Origin: an uncultured Alphaproteobacteria bacterium
GTDB taxonomy: Bacteria > Pseudomonadota > Alphaproteobacteria > Rs-D84
Direction: 5' to 3'
Length of the DNA stretch: 64,000 bases
Assembly (NCBI GenBank): GCA_944389265.1
Contig: CALXLS010000001.1
Coordinates: forward strand, 18,359-82,358
Of this stretch, positions 50,205 through 58,874 are shown in pieces. Position numbers and translations under genes: made by a program. A model generated the notes under the pieces. The model was not told where the DNA came from and ran no database searches. It worked only from the letters and a program-made list of their open reading frames with translations. Within the stretch, counting starts at the first letter, position 1; the number at the start of each line of letters is the position of its first letter.

Positions 50205-51428
50205 TTATATCAAAGTTTCTTCTATTGCCATCTTCGCAATCGGCGCAATGTATTTTAACTCTGCATCACTATGTAATGATATTTTATCTATCACCCCACG
50301 ACGAGATAATATCTGCAGACCTCTTTCACATAATGGTCTGATAAACTCGTGCAACAATCTGCCGTATGTCGCACCAAGTATTCTCATCATATCCGCATTA
50401 CGCGCCATTATCTCGGTCGCAGTCATTTCCTTTTCAGACAACAAGCCTAATCTATCCGCTAGTAATGCATGACGAATACGCTCGCGCAGGTCTTTCAATA
50501 TTATCTGCGATACATCAAAGTCCGCACCTGAAGAAAGTGGTGTTAACCCCGAACTGCCAACTGCCTTTGGTATAATCGCACCTGGTGTTAGGTTTATATT
50601 TGATAAATTGATTACACCGTCATCATCTGCTTGCCAAATCCCAGATACCGCTATGGTTGCATTCTTTAATACCAATTCTACAACCTTGTTCGCAGTTTTT
50701 ATGTCTGGTAACGCACGCAATACGGGACCACGCCCATATAACTCGCCACTGGCAACAGACCAGCGAAAGATTAAGTATGGGTTCGTTTCAAATGTACCCT
50801 TTGATACAATGTTGTTTTCTATATCCCCACCAACATCTAGCCATGCAGTAAAATCTTTACCAACCAGACTCTGCACAAGTCGCAAAGGCATATCTGGGTC
50901 TTTCTTTATAGCATCACGAATATCTGCAGGTGGTGTCCATGACGGGTACTTTTCCATAACTTCGCGCGCAGGCATACTTGCAGTATGAAAAACTGCATTC
51001 GGCAATATCGCAATATCCTTCATAGGTATCGCAGTAAAGGAAAACGCAGAATCTGCACCAATTGGATTTTCTGCCATAAATAAACAAGCAGTTCCTAAAA
51101 TTACCAAATCTAAATAACACTGATGTATAGTTGTATAAAAGTTAGAATCATTCAGGTTTGCTCGTAATGCCGCTGCAGCAGTTGTAGCATCTGGTGAATC
51201 TTCACTTTCTGGTATCAATGAAATCCATAAAGACTCTGGTGGCGTAAGCAAAGAATACATTGACGCAGCCAAATTATCTACTGCATCAGCAGCAGTAGCA
51301 TCAAACAATGTTGCGGCATCATCATCTTCTGTCGGCATTGTATAGCGCAACGCGCTATCCCACCTATTTAACCATGGCGCACGCATATCCAGCGCACGAC
51401 GATACATCTGTTGTAAATTATTTTGCAT
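50205..51428 (-). CDS. Podovirus head-tail connector (portal) protein
   Basis: 407 residues, shorter than the roughly 500-560 typical of T7-like connectors. The N-terminal MQNNLQQMYRRALDMRAPWLNRW and the DNLAASMYSLLTPPESLWISL block are characteristic of the Head-tail connector family. Later parts include FRWSVASGELYGRGPVLRALPDIKTAN and the long helix MTATEIMARNADMMRILGATYGRL. The portal forms the DNA gate of the capsid and holds the terminase. It follows the terminase nuclease half by 20 bases. Confidence 0.87.
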   Translation of the reverse strand: MQNNLQQMYRRALDMRAPWLNRWDSALRYTMPTEDDDAATLFDATAADAVDNLAASMYSLLTPPESLWISLIPESEDSPDATTAAAALRANLNDSNFYTTIHQCYLDLVILGTACLFMAENPIGADSAFSFTAIPMKDIAILPNAVFHTASMPAREVMEKYPSWTPPADIRDAIKKDPDMPLRLVQSLVGKDFTAWLDVGGDIENNIVSKGTFETNPYLIFRWSVASGELYGRGPVLRALPDIKTANKVVELVLKNATIAVSGIWQADDDGVINLSNINLTPGAIIPKAVGSSGLTPLSSGADFDVSQIILKDLRERIRHALLADRLGLLSEKEMTATEIMARNADMMRILGATYGRLLHEFIRPLCERGLQILSRRGVIDKISLHSDAELKYIAPIAKMAIEETLI

Positions 51429-51448
51429 GTTTGCTCCTTTAAAAATTA

Positions 51449-52297
51449 TTACAACTTAAATTCTGTGTTCGCAGTAAACGGTCTGCACCCCTGCCCCAGT
51501 GGTCTAACAGGTGACGGTAATGCACAAATTGCACCTGCAACTGCATCAATACCATCATCATGACCACTGCTTCCTAGTGGTGTCCAACCCAACATTTCTG
51601 ATAAAAGAGGCGTAAATTGAACGCTACGATGAGCATGCAACCTGCCCGTTGTCAAAATAGGTTCTATTGCATCTAAGATTCTATTTTCTTTATTCTTATT
51701 ATTTAAAATCTTCTGAACTTGAATTTTTATACCGCGCTGTTTAGCGACTGTTCTCATTATCTCTGGCAGCGCGTTTCCCATACCATTTGTTTCTATATAA
51801 ATTTTATATAAAGAATGCTTTAATAAAAAATCTAAGGCCATTTCGCACTGACGAGCCAATGGATAATTATCTTCATCAGAAACCAGCAAATATTTTACGT
51901 CATGTATAAAGAAATGTTTATTCTTATCATCTCGATATATCAATACGCAAACACTGCCGTCTGATTTCCTTCGCCCAGACGACGGGTCCCAGTATGCAGT
52001 CACACCAGTTATTAAAAAATCCCCTATTTTTGCATTTCGAGGCTCAAAATCTTCATCGTATAAATGTAGAGAATCTGGATCAAGACGCGCCCTGTCTGGT
52101 GCAACAAACCGCAACATCATCTGAGCAGAAAAGTACCTTTCCCCAACCGTTTTTCGCAATTCGTCTATTTTTTCTATTGAAAACAGCTCTGGCCATGCCG
52201 GTTTTCCGTCAGAATCAAATATTGGTATCCTTAATTCCCTAAAACCGTTCAAAAAAGGCGTTGAAAAAGCAAAATTTTTATATAACATATCTGACAT
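51449..52297 (-). CDS. Terminase large subunit, C-terminal nuclease half
   Basis: I take the ATG at 52297 (MSDMLYKNFAFSTPFLNGF), which has GGGAG about eight bases upstream; a TTG at 52312 is possible. The text PFLNGFRELRIPIFDSDGKP then AWPELFSIEKIDELRKTVGE and RYFSAQMMLRFV is the middle of T7-type terminases, normally directly after the ATPase. The RNase H-like nuclease follows: YWDPSSGRRKSDGS (Asp), YIETNGMG (Glu) and GHDDGIDAVAGA (Asp), all intact. The missing ATPase is at 55627-56235. The start codon overlaps that of dnaB on the other strand within CATG. Confidence 0.85.
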   Translation of the reverse strand: MSDMLYKNFAFSTPFLNGFRELRIPIFDSDGKPAWPELFSIEKIDELRKTVGERYFSAQMMLRFVAPDRARLDPDSLHLYDEDFEPRNAKIGDFLITGVTAYWDPSSGRRKSDGSVCVLIYRDDKNKHFFIHDVKYLLVSDEDNYPLARQCEMALDFLLKHSLYKIYIETNGMGNALPEIMRTVAKQRGIKIQVQKILNNKNKENRILDAIEPILTTGRLHAHRSVQFTPLLSEMLGWTPLGSSGHDDGIDAVAGAICALPSPVRPLGQGCRPFTANTEFKL

Positions 52298-53846
52298 GGA
52301 CTTCACTCCCAAAACCTTGCCAACTAACCTAGAAGCAGAACAAGCTGTTCTGGCCGCGGTTCTTATGAATAACCGCGCATTGGAAAAGGTTTCTGAATTC
52401 CTAAAACCTGAGCATTTTTCTCATCCTGCACACCAAGAAATTTATAAACTTGCAGAAAGACAATTCGCATCTGGTGTTCCTTTTGACATAATCACCGCAA
52501 AAAACTATCTGGACCAACAAGGTGTTTTGGAATCTGTCGGTGGTATCGATTATTTAACTCAACTATCTAGCGCAGGCGCAACTGTTGTAAATGTTGAACA
52601 ATATGGTCGCATTGTTTATGAAAATGCTTTGCGTCGTGATTTGATAAACCTTGGTCAATCTATTACTGATGCTGCTTTTGTCGAAGACTTGGACAACCCT
52701 GTTTCCGCACAAATAGAAACAGCCGAACAAAAACTTTTTGAAATGGCTTCTGCTGGTGTTTCAGAACGCGAAGTATCTTCTATCGCTACCGCACTGCAGA
52801 GCGCTTTATTAGAAGCAGAAATCGCCTATAAAGCAGACGGTAAATTATCAGGTCTTACAACTGGTTTAACTGCATTGGACAAATCTATTAGTGGTCTGCA
52901 TCACTCTGACCTGATAATAATCGCAGGTCGTCCTGCGATGGGTAAAACTACCCTTGCGATGAATATCGCTTTTAATGCAGCGAACGCTATTTTATATGGA
53001 CGTGCAAACGAAAAATATAAGGGCGCTGTTGCTTTCTTTAGTCTTGAAATGTCTGCCTCTCAATTGGCGGCACGTGTGCTGTCTTCACAATCAAAAGTAC
53101 CTGCATCGTCTATGCGTGAAGGTAATCTGACTGATGAAGACTTTTTAAAAATGTCCCAGTATTCTGCGGCTATCGGCAAAGTGCCACTGTTTATAGATGA
53201 CACACCCGGTATGTCTGTACCTATGATAAGAACACGTGCAAGAAGACTTGCTAGGAAGTGTGGTGGTATCGCACTTATTGTAATTGACTACTTGCAACTT
53301 ATGACTTCACCTGGTGGTAAACGAAGCGAAAACCGCGTTCAAGAAATTTCAGAAATTACCCGTGGTCTTAAAATGCTTGCAAAAGAACTGGACGTGCCTG
53401 TCATCGCACTATCACAATTATCACGTAGTGTTGAATCTCGTGATGATAAACGCCCGCAGTTAGCAGACTTGCGTGAATCTGGTTCTATCGAACAAGACGC
53501 TGACATTGTTATGTTTACTTACCGTGAAGAATACTATCTTGAAAATCGCGACCCTTCACAAAGAATTTCTGGTAACACAAACGAAAAGATTGTAGAAAAT
53601 TACCAGAAACGATTAGAACGCGCACGCGGTAAGGCAGATGTTATAATCGGTAAAAACCGTCATGGCAGACCTGAAACTGTACGTCTTGCTTTCTTCGGAG
53701 ATTACAGTTTGTTCGACAACCTCGACGAGATGGAAGGTCGCCCTGTCGAAGAATTTTCTTCTTCACCTGCACAAATACCAGACACATCAGATTTTCAACC
53801 AGAACCTATAGATACAAACGAAATTCCTGACGATATGCCATTATAA
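52296..53846 (+). CDS. dnaB: Replicative DNA helicase DnaB
   Basis: 516 residues. The N-terminal domain begins TLPTNLEAEQAVLAAVLMNN. The RecA-like motor has GLTALDKSISGLHHSDLIIIAGRPAMGKTTLAMNIA (Walker A), FSLEMSASQLAARVLS, IVIDYLQLM (Walker B), VPVIALSQLSRSVESRDDKRPQL and DLRESGSIEQDADIVMFTYREEYY. It is the ordinary chromosomal-type DnaB, which unwinds the replication fork. The usual neighbours rplI, alr or radA are absent; both flanks are halves of a phage terminase gene. Its promoter must lie in the terminase-derived DNA; no clear ribosome binding site is seen. Confidence 0.95.
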   Translation: MDFTPKTLPTNLEAEQAVLAAVLMNNRALEKVSEFLKPEHFSHPAHQEIYKLAERQFASGVPFDIITAKNYLDQQGVLESVGGIDYLTQLSSAGATVVNVEQYGRIVYENALRRDLINLGQSITDAAFVEDLDNPVSAQIETAEQKLFEMASAGVSEREVSSIATALQSALLEAEIAYKADGKLSGLTTGLTALDKSISGLHHSDLIIIAGRPAMGKTTLAMNIAFNAANAILYGRANEKYKGAVAFFSLEMSASQLAARVLSSQSKVPASSMREGNLTDEDFLKMSQYSAAIGKVPLFIDDTPGMSVPMIRTRARRLARKCGGIALIVIDYLQLMTSPGGKRSENRVQEISEITRGLKMLAKELDVPVIALSQLSRSVESRDDKRPQLADLRESGSIEQDADIVMFTYREEYYLENRDPSQRISGNTNEKIVENYQKRLERARGKADVIIGKNRHGRPETVRLAFFGDYSLFDNLDEMEGRPVEEFSSSPAQIPDTSDFQPEPIDTNEIPDDMPL

Positions 53847-53857
53847 TCATTTTGTGC

Positions 53858-53886
53858 TTGCTAAATTTCTAAAAATTGACTAATAT
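53858..53886 (+). promoter_or_regulatory. Promoter of the double-HTH regulator
   Basis: TTGCTA (53858-53863), a 17-bp spacer and TAATAT (53881-53886), with AAGGAG at 53902-53907 ahead of the ATG at 53915. Confidence 0.7.
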
Positions 53887-53914
53887 TTTGTCAAGAAATT
53901 CAAGGAGTTTTGCG

Positions 53915-54922
53915 ATGGCTCAAGAAGAAATCATCTTTCCAAATAATATAAGAAATATTCGTCTGGCAAACGGTATGAAAATGACCGAGTTGGCACGTCA
54001 GGCAAACTTATCCCTGTCCGCTGTTTCAAAAATTGAAAAAGGCGTACGTCGCTTGAACCAAAAACAACTATTAAATATATGTAATATTCTTGGTTGTAAA
54101 TTATCTGATATTTTCATCAAAGAATCAGACGAAGTTGCTAATCAATGGCAAGACGAAATTAAACGCCGTTTAAACGATAATGAAGACAGCGGTCTAAAAA
54201 TATTCGGAAGTGGTCTGCGTAAAATTCGTCAGCAATCTGGTAAAACTATCGCCCAAGCCGCAAAAGATGCAGGCATGACTTTGTCCGTTTATCATAAAAT
54301 AGAAGTCGGACAACGTGAAATTTACCAGAATGAAATTGAACCTTTGGCAAACTCATTTAAACTTACCGCGGAGACTTTGTTCGATAAAATCGCAAACTTA
54401 TATAAATCTGGCGAACTTAATAAACAAATTAACAAAGTCAAAGAACGCGTAAAATCTGTACTTATCCCAGGGAATCCTTTATCTGGTATCGATATGCATA
54501 GCAGTTTATACGGTGCAAAATTATATGATAGCGCACGTAAAAAGTTAGTACCAGTTTTCGGTACTCCTGCTGGTAAAGCCATCGCATTCAAAAAATCTGA
54601 CAAGACAATGATTGTAGCCCCAATGATGTTAGAAGGTCGCAAAGGGATTTATGCAGTTATTCCTAATTCTAAACGTTTGGGTGGTTTCATACCTGAAAAA
54701 TCTTATCTTTTTGTTGATTCAGAAACACCAGCGCAAGTTGGTGACTTAGCAATTTGCATTGATACAGATTTTGAATCAATTGATGCAGAAGAAATTGCAA
54801 CTGCACAGGTGGTTAGTGTCAGACAAGATTCAAAAGGCAAAGTATACGGACAAATATCTTCACCAGAAGAAAAAATTGTCGGCAAATCTTTACATAAAGT
54901 TGTCATGATTGTTATGGAATAA
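53915..54922 (+). CDS. Double XRE helix-turn-helix regulator with S24-like C-terminal domain
   Basis: The ATG at 53915 follows AAGGAG; 335 residues. Two XRE domains are visible: NIRNIRLANGMKMTELARQA NLSLSAVSKIEKG at about 8-40 and LRKIRQQSGKTIAQAAKDAG MTLSVYHKIEVGQ at about 93-125. The C-terminal 100 residues (YLFVDSETPAQVGDLAICID to VGKSLHKVVMIVM) match the beta fold of LexA/cI-like S24 proteins. I cannot find the Ser-Met of the usual GDSM site, so self-cleavage is doubtful. It sits directly after dnaB inside the split terminase and could control the surrounding virion genes. That link is inference. Confidence 0.75.
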   Translation: MAQEEIIFPNNIRNIRLANGMKMTELARQANLSLSAVSKIEKGVRRLNQKQLLNICNILGCKLSDIFIKESDEVANQWQDEIKRRLNDNEDSGLKIFGSGLRKIRQQSGKTIAQAAKDAGMTLSVYHKIEVGQREIYQNEIEPLANSFKLTAETLFDKIANLYKSGELNKQINKVKERVKSVLIPGNPLSGIDMHSSLYGAKLYDSARKKLVPVFGTPAGKAIAFKKSDKTMIVAPMMLEGRKGIYAVIPNSKRLGGFIPEKSYLFVDSETPAQVGDLAICIDTDFESIDAEEIATAQVVSVRQDSKGKVYGQISSPEEKIVGKSLHKVVMIVME

Positions 54923-54949
54923 TCTTTATACTGTAGGGGGGGATGCAAA

Positions 54950-55630
54950 ATGAAAACTAAAATTAGTGTGACAGCACAAAGATTATTAAATTTATACCGT
55001 CAAGAACACGTGATTTTTGGCGGTTGGACTGCCGTTAATTCTGTATTCATAAAAGAAGCAACCCCTGACGTTTTAAAAGAACTGCGTGATATGCCAACCG
55101 GTAAAAACCTAATAAAGCATATTGAAAATCTACGCAGCGGTAAAACCCCTATGGATTCCATCGAACGTGAATTACTTCCATACGGTGGCATGATGACCGA
55201 AAGTGTCGCAACCATTTATTTGACACCAAGCGAGTGGGAAGAATTAGAAACTGGAATCAACAACTTTATTCCTACGGAAGAAGGTTTGGACACTTTACAA
55301 CAATTAAACGTCGTTAAAAAATTCGGTGATCAATGGTTAGTAGCAATTAAAGCGGCTTTGGCTGCAAAACCAGAATTATTAGAAAAATGGTCTGTTGTTA
55401 AAAAAACTTACCGCGCTTACTACTTATGGAAAGTCGCCAGTGATATGATTAATCAACCATTATCTGAACGTGCACGTGCACAACTGCAAGCAGATATGCC
55501 AGAATATGAAACATATCTTCCCATGTTCGGTAATGAAGGTACGGAACTATTAGAAAAATTACGTTCTTTTATCACGACTATAAAACCAATTGATACCGAT
55601 AACGCACCTGATGCTCCGACATCAATTTAA
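54950..55630 (+). CDS. Hypothetical protein at the terminase breakpoint
   Basis: 226 residues, with GGGGGGG a few bases ahead of the ATG. It is soluble and largely helical (PDVLKELRDMPTGKNLIKHI; AIKAALAAKPELLEKWSVVK), with an Asp/Pro-rich tail. There are no recognisable motifs, signal or membrane segment. Its stop overlaps the stop of the terminase ATPase half by four bases. It lies in tandem with dnaB and the HTH regulator and probably shares their transcript. Confidence 0.6.
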   Translation: MKTKISVTAQRLLNLYRQEHVIFGGWTAVNSVFIKEATPDVLKELRDMPTGKNLIKHIENLRSGKTPMDSIERELLPYGGMMTESVATIYLTPSEWEELETGINNFIPTEEGLDTLQQLNVVKKFGDQWLVAIKAALAAKPELLEKWSVVKKTYRAYYLWKVASDMINQPLSERARAQLQADMPEYETYLPMFGNEGTELLEKLRSFITTIKPIDTDNAPDAPTSI

Positions 55631-56235
55631 GAACATTCTTCCTTTGTCCTATAAATCGTATCCATTGTATGCGGTGTACCTATATATATCATAGAACCAG
55701 TCGGTGACAAAATAAAATCAAGTTCCCGTAAACGTTCTCTTAATGCCTCCCGTTTCTGAGCAGTATTACATGTATTTGGTACCTCCACATCATCACAAAT
55801 TATTAAGTCGGCACGCATACCAGTTATATTTCCATGTACACCCTGACAAATTACAGAAGGCTCACGAATACCTATTGGTCTGTTTACCGTTATTCTTCCT
55901 TGCGCCCACTCTTTCTTTACATTCGGAATTAAATCTGCACAACGCGGATGATTTTCTAGTATATGTCTGATATGAGCCACCATACGCGAAGATAACCCAC
56001 TTTCCGCGGATAATATTAAAATACGTGTTTCCGGTTGTAAATATAACACGCATGCAGCAAAAATCCCCACAACAGTAGATTTCCCAGAATGACGAAATGC
56101 CATTAACAAACCTTTATGAGGTTCTTCATCTAAAACGGAAACCAGAAATTTCATAATTTCTTTATGATGAACAGGTGTTTTTAACCCTAAAACCGCGTTC
56201 CATTCATCTAAAAAATTATAAAAGTCCGTAATCAT
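55627..56235 (-). CDS. Terminase large subunit, N-terminal ATPase half
   Basis: 202 residues. HKGLLMAFRHSGKSTVVGIF carries Walker A, RADLIICDDVEVPN carries Walker B with the catalytic acid, and SPTGSMIYIGTPHTMDTIY is the coupling motif of T7-type terminases. The frame stops after YRTKEECS, exactly where the nuclease domain should begin. That remaining part is intact at 51449-52297, on the same strand, 3.3 kb downstream. The two halves may still form a two-chain motor. The start overlaps the end of the fibre-base gene by 20 bases. Confidence 0.87.
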   Translation of the reverse strand: MITDFYNFLDEWNAVLGLKTPVHHKEIMKFLVSVLDEEPHKGLLMAFRHSGKSTVVGIFAACVLYLQPETRILILSAESGLSSRMVAHIRHILENHPRCADLIPNVKKEWAQGRITVNRPIGIREPSVICQGVHGNITGMRADLIICDDVEVPNTCNTAQKREALRERLRELDFILSPTGSMIYIGTPHTMDTIYRTKEECS

Positions 56236-56764
56236 CTTTGGTTTCGTTTGGCGCAGGCTCTGTTATACTTCCATAATCATTGATTAACTTAGGTAATGCG
56301 TTGTCTAATACAGATACCAGATTGTTATATAAACCTAGTACACCGCCACCAGATAACTTATCTTCTATAACCTGAAGGTTATAATTTAAAAAGTTCATCA
56401 CGTTATCGTGTGTATTCGCCCATTCAGTTAAATTAATATCTATGAAATGCAAATCTTTAAATGCTTCTAGTAAAAAGTTAAAATCTGAATTTAAACTCTC
56501 AGGGTCTATCTTCGATGTCGGCTGATAATCTACAACACGCGACAAAGAAATCTGACGAAATATATCTATCTTACTCCCTTCTGACGGGGCAGTAGAAAAA
56601 ATAACCGTACCACCGTCAAAATCATCATTGGCATAAACAGAGTATAAAGTATCTGATACAATCTTTTCGTCTATGGCAACTCTTATATCTGCATCTTGAA
56701 AAAATGGAAATGCGAATAAAAACTCAGATGTCGTGCCGTCACCAACATAAGATATTTTATACAT
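56216..56764 (-). CDS. T7-type tail fibre N-terminal (base) protein
   Basis: 182 residues: MYKISYVGDGTTSEFLFAFP with FFQDADIRVAIDEKI and VIFSTAPSEGSKIDIFRQISLSR is the N-terminal domain of T7 gp17-like fibres, which attaches the fibre to the tail. A helical region and an acidic tail follow, and the protein stops without a receptor-binding domain. Separate tips (the two Mtd-N-like proteins) might complete it. It lies in the cluster between the internal protein and the terminase ATPase gene. Confidence 0.82.
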   Translation of the reverse strand: MYKISYVGDGTTSEFLFAFPFFQDADIRVAIDEKIVSDTLYSVYANDDFDGGTVIFSTAPSEGSKIDIFRQISLSRVVDYQPTSKIDPESLNSDFNFLLEAFKDLHFIDINLTEWANTHDNVMNFLNYNLQVIEDKLSGGGVLGLYNNLVSVLDNALPKLINDYGSITEPAPNETKDDYGLL

Positions 56765-56775
56765 AATCGCCCCCT

Positions 56776-57123
56776 TTACCCCAATAAATCGTCAAATCTG
56801 TCTAATATAGATTTCAATAAATTAGGTTTTGACGCTTTTATCTTGTTAAGTTTTTCCGCGTTGTTTTTACGCTTTGTTTCATAGGGTTCTTCTGTTTCTT
56901 GTTTCAATCTTTTTAATACTGCACCTTCTGTCATACTTTTCCCAGACATACCAGATGCACCATACTTTGCACGCTGAGTCGCCAAAGTTTTCTTTACTAA
57001 ATTAGTCTTCTCTTTTTCATCCGCCGCCATGTCAGCAAGAACTTTCTGACGTTCTGTTTCTGCTTCTTTCTTTGATTTTTTATAATCTAAAATATCTGTC
57101 ACATCTGATACAAGTTGTCCCAT
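56776..57123 (-). CDS. Small helical phage protein
   Basis: 115 residues, very rich in Lys, Glu and Ala and probably a long helix throughout (DYKKSKKEAETERQKVLADM, TKRKNNAEKLNKIKASKPNL). The central AKYGASGMSGKSMTEGAVLKRL recurs in small proteins encoded between tail nozzle and fibre genes of podoviruses. A role as an internal virion or assembly protein is likely but unproven. Confidence 0.6.
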   Translation of the reverse strand: MGQLVSDVTDILDYKKSKKEAETERQKVLADMAADEKEKTNLVKKTLATQRAKYGASGMSGKSMTEGAVLKRLKQETEEPYETKRKNNAEKLNKIKASKPNLLKSILDRFDDLLG

Positions 57124-57142
57124 GATTTTCTCCCTTGTTTTT

Positions 57143-58858
57143 TTAAACTATATAATACCCGTACATGCTTACTGATAATACTTTTGCTGGTAATTGCTCG
57201 CTGCTTTTAATTGTCCATGGTGCTTCTATACAATTACGTTGTATTCCAAATAAATTGATAGAAACGTCACCACTATACCCAGTAGAATTTTCTTCAAATA
57301 CTTCATTTGGTAAATCTGCCCGTGCATTATTTATAAACAAAGTCTTGGTATTCAAAACACGTGCAGAAATTTTTCGTACTCTTATTTTATTCGCATTATG
57401 ACCTGATGCGCGTAATGGTAAAGCAGACGCACAGAAAGAAAATCCATACTGCCCCGCATCTTTCAAAGCACCTTCAGAAAACTTTTCCAGATAATAATTC
57501 TCCCCACGCTTAACAACTACAAACGTTTCACCCTGCACTGTTGCAACTGATTTAAAACCGCCTTGCGTCTTATATGTTCCCCATGCTGAAATCCCAAGCG
57601 CAGAATTTTGGTTCAGAACTGCAATATTTCCGGACCCCATAACAACAAATAACTGTCGCGTTTCATCGTTATACGATAAATCAACCGGGTCTTGCATTAA
57701 ATGCTTTGCCAAAGTACATAAATCTGTCGCATTATAATTCTCGCCTAACTGGTCAAGACTTAATTCACGAATATCTTTCTTGCTGCCAGAGATAAATACC
57801 GTCGCACCTTCTATCTTCTGAGGTGGCAAATATCGCGTAGCAACACTACCGACCGATGTATGTTGTTTTATATCCACAACAGATGGCGTTAAAGGCTTGC
57901 TGGAAATAGCCCATTCACCAGCAGATGTTAATATCTGCAAATTATCACTACTTACAACTGTACATATTTGCTGTCTTTGCTGTGATAACAGCGTTATAAA
58001 TATAGCCTCATCATCTAAACCTGTACCAACATCAAAATTATTGTGCTTGCCTACTTTGGATAACCATACACCACTAGGCCATGACCTAGAACCACCAAAA
58101 ACTAATCTATCTTGATGAAACGTTATACTGCATGGCCAACCTCGTCTTTCACTAAAAGCGGCTTCGCGCCAATCAGAAACAGGTTTATCAGGTACGGTAT
58201 AAGTACCATTTACATAAGCTTTGACTTCTGTAGAACTTATATATTCTGCTATAGTCCATTGTTTACCAAGCAATAAAAAACGCCCCTCTTCGTCTTCTGG
58301 CACCCAATACGCTTTATTTGTTTTAAATGTAGCAAAATTACTACCAGATGAATTAGATGTCACCGTAATCTTTATATCTTCTGCATCATCGAATTTCATA
58401 AACGGTATATTTACCGTCATATCAGAATCATTACGTTCAAAATTAAATATAGATAAATCAAAATCACCGCCAGATTTTTTTAATACATAAGGCGGATAAT
58501 CAGGATGTACAAATATTATCGTACCAAACCTTTGTGCATATTGTAGTTTTGATAAATCTTCAAAATCCCACGGTGCTATTAAATCTTTTATGGACTGCCC
58601 ATCAGAAAAAACTAATATATGCCCATCAGTTAAAGCCAATATATAATTTTCTGTCTCGCTTACAGAAAATGCTATTAACCTGGCATTGGAATCTAATTCT
58701 GCCACGCTTTCTAGTCCTGGTCGTCTGGCAAGACCACCGCCGGCAAGAACATACATATTTTCTAGTTTTGAAAGCCCTTTGATATTATCGCGCGCATAAA
58801 ATTCTGGTGCGACCTCGCCGTCTGCAAATGAATTCTGTGTTTTTATAAAGTCACCCAT
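57143..58858 (-). CDS. Tail nozzle protein (T7 gp12 / tubular B-like)
   Basis: 571 residues. The start GDFIKTQNSFADGEVAPEFY with ARDNIKGLSKLENMYVLAGGG and LARRPGLE is strongly conserved in podovirus tail nozzle proteins. ERRGWPCSITFHQDRLVFGG is the second hallmark. The rest is beta-rich propeller-like sequence. It forms the distal tail tube that contacts the cell. The length is shorter than T7 gp12 (about 790) but usual for related small podoviruses. Confidence 0.88.
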   Translation of the reverse strand: MGDFIKTQNSFADGEVAPEFYARDNIKGLSKLENMYVLAGGGLARRPGLESVAELDSNARLIAFSVSETENYILALTDGHILVFSDGQSIKDLIAPWDFEDLSKLQYAQRFGTIIFVHPDYPPYVLKKSGGDFDLSIFNFERNDSDMTVNIPFMKFDDAEDIKITVTSNSSGSNFATFKTNKAYWVPEDEEGRFLLLGKQWTIAEYISSTEVKAYVNGTYTVPDKPVSDWREAAFSERRGWPCSITFHQDRLVFGGSRSWPSGVWLSKVGKHNNFDVGTGLDDEAIFITLLSQQRQQICTVVSSDNLQILTSAGEWAISSKPLTPSVVDIKQHTSVGSVATRYLPPQKIEGATVFISGSKKDIRELSLDQLGENYNATDLCTLAKHLMQDPVDLSYNDETRQLFVVMGSGNIAVLNQNSALGISAWGTYKTQGGFKSVATVQGETFVVVKRGENYYLEKFSEGALKDAGQYGFSFCASALPLRASGHNANKIRVRKISARVLNTKTLFINNARADLPNEVFEENSTGYSGDVSINLFGIQRNCIEAPWTIKSSEQLPAKVLSVSMYGYYIV

Positions 58859-58874
58859 GTATAATCCCCCCAGA

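Noticed and set aside
51449..56235. Intein or self-splicing intron as the cause of the terminase split
   Set aside because: The intervening genes are on the opposite strand and encode DnaB, an HTH regulator and a hypothetical protein; no intein or intron motifs are present.
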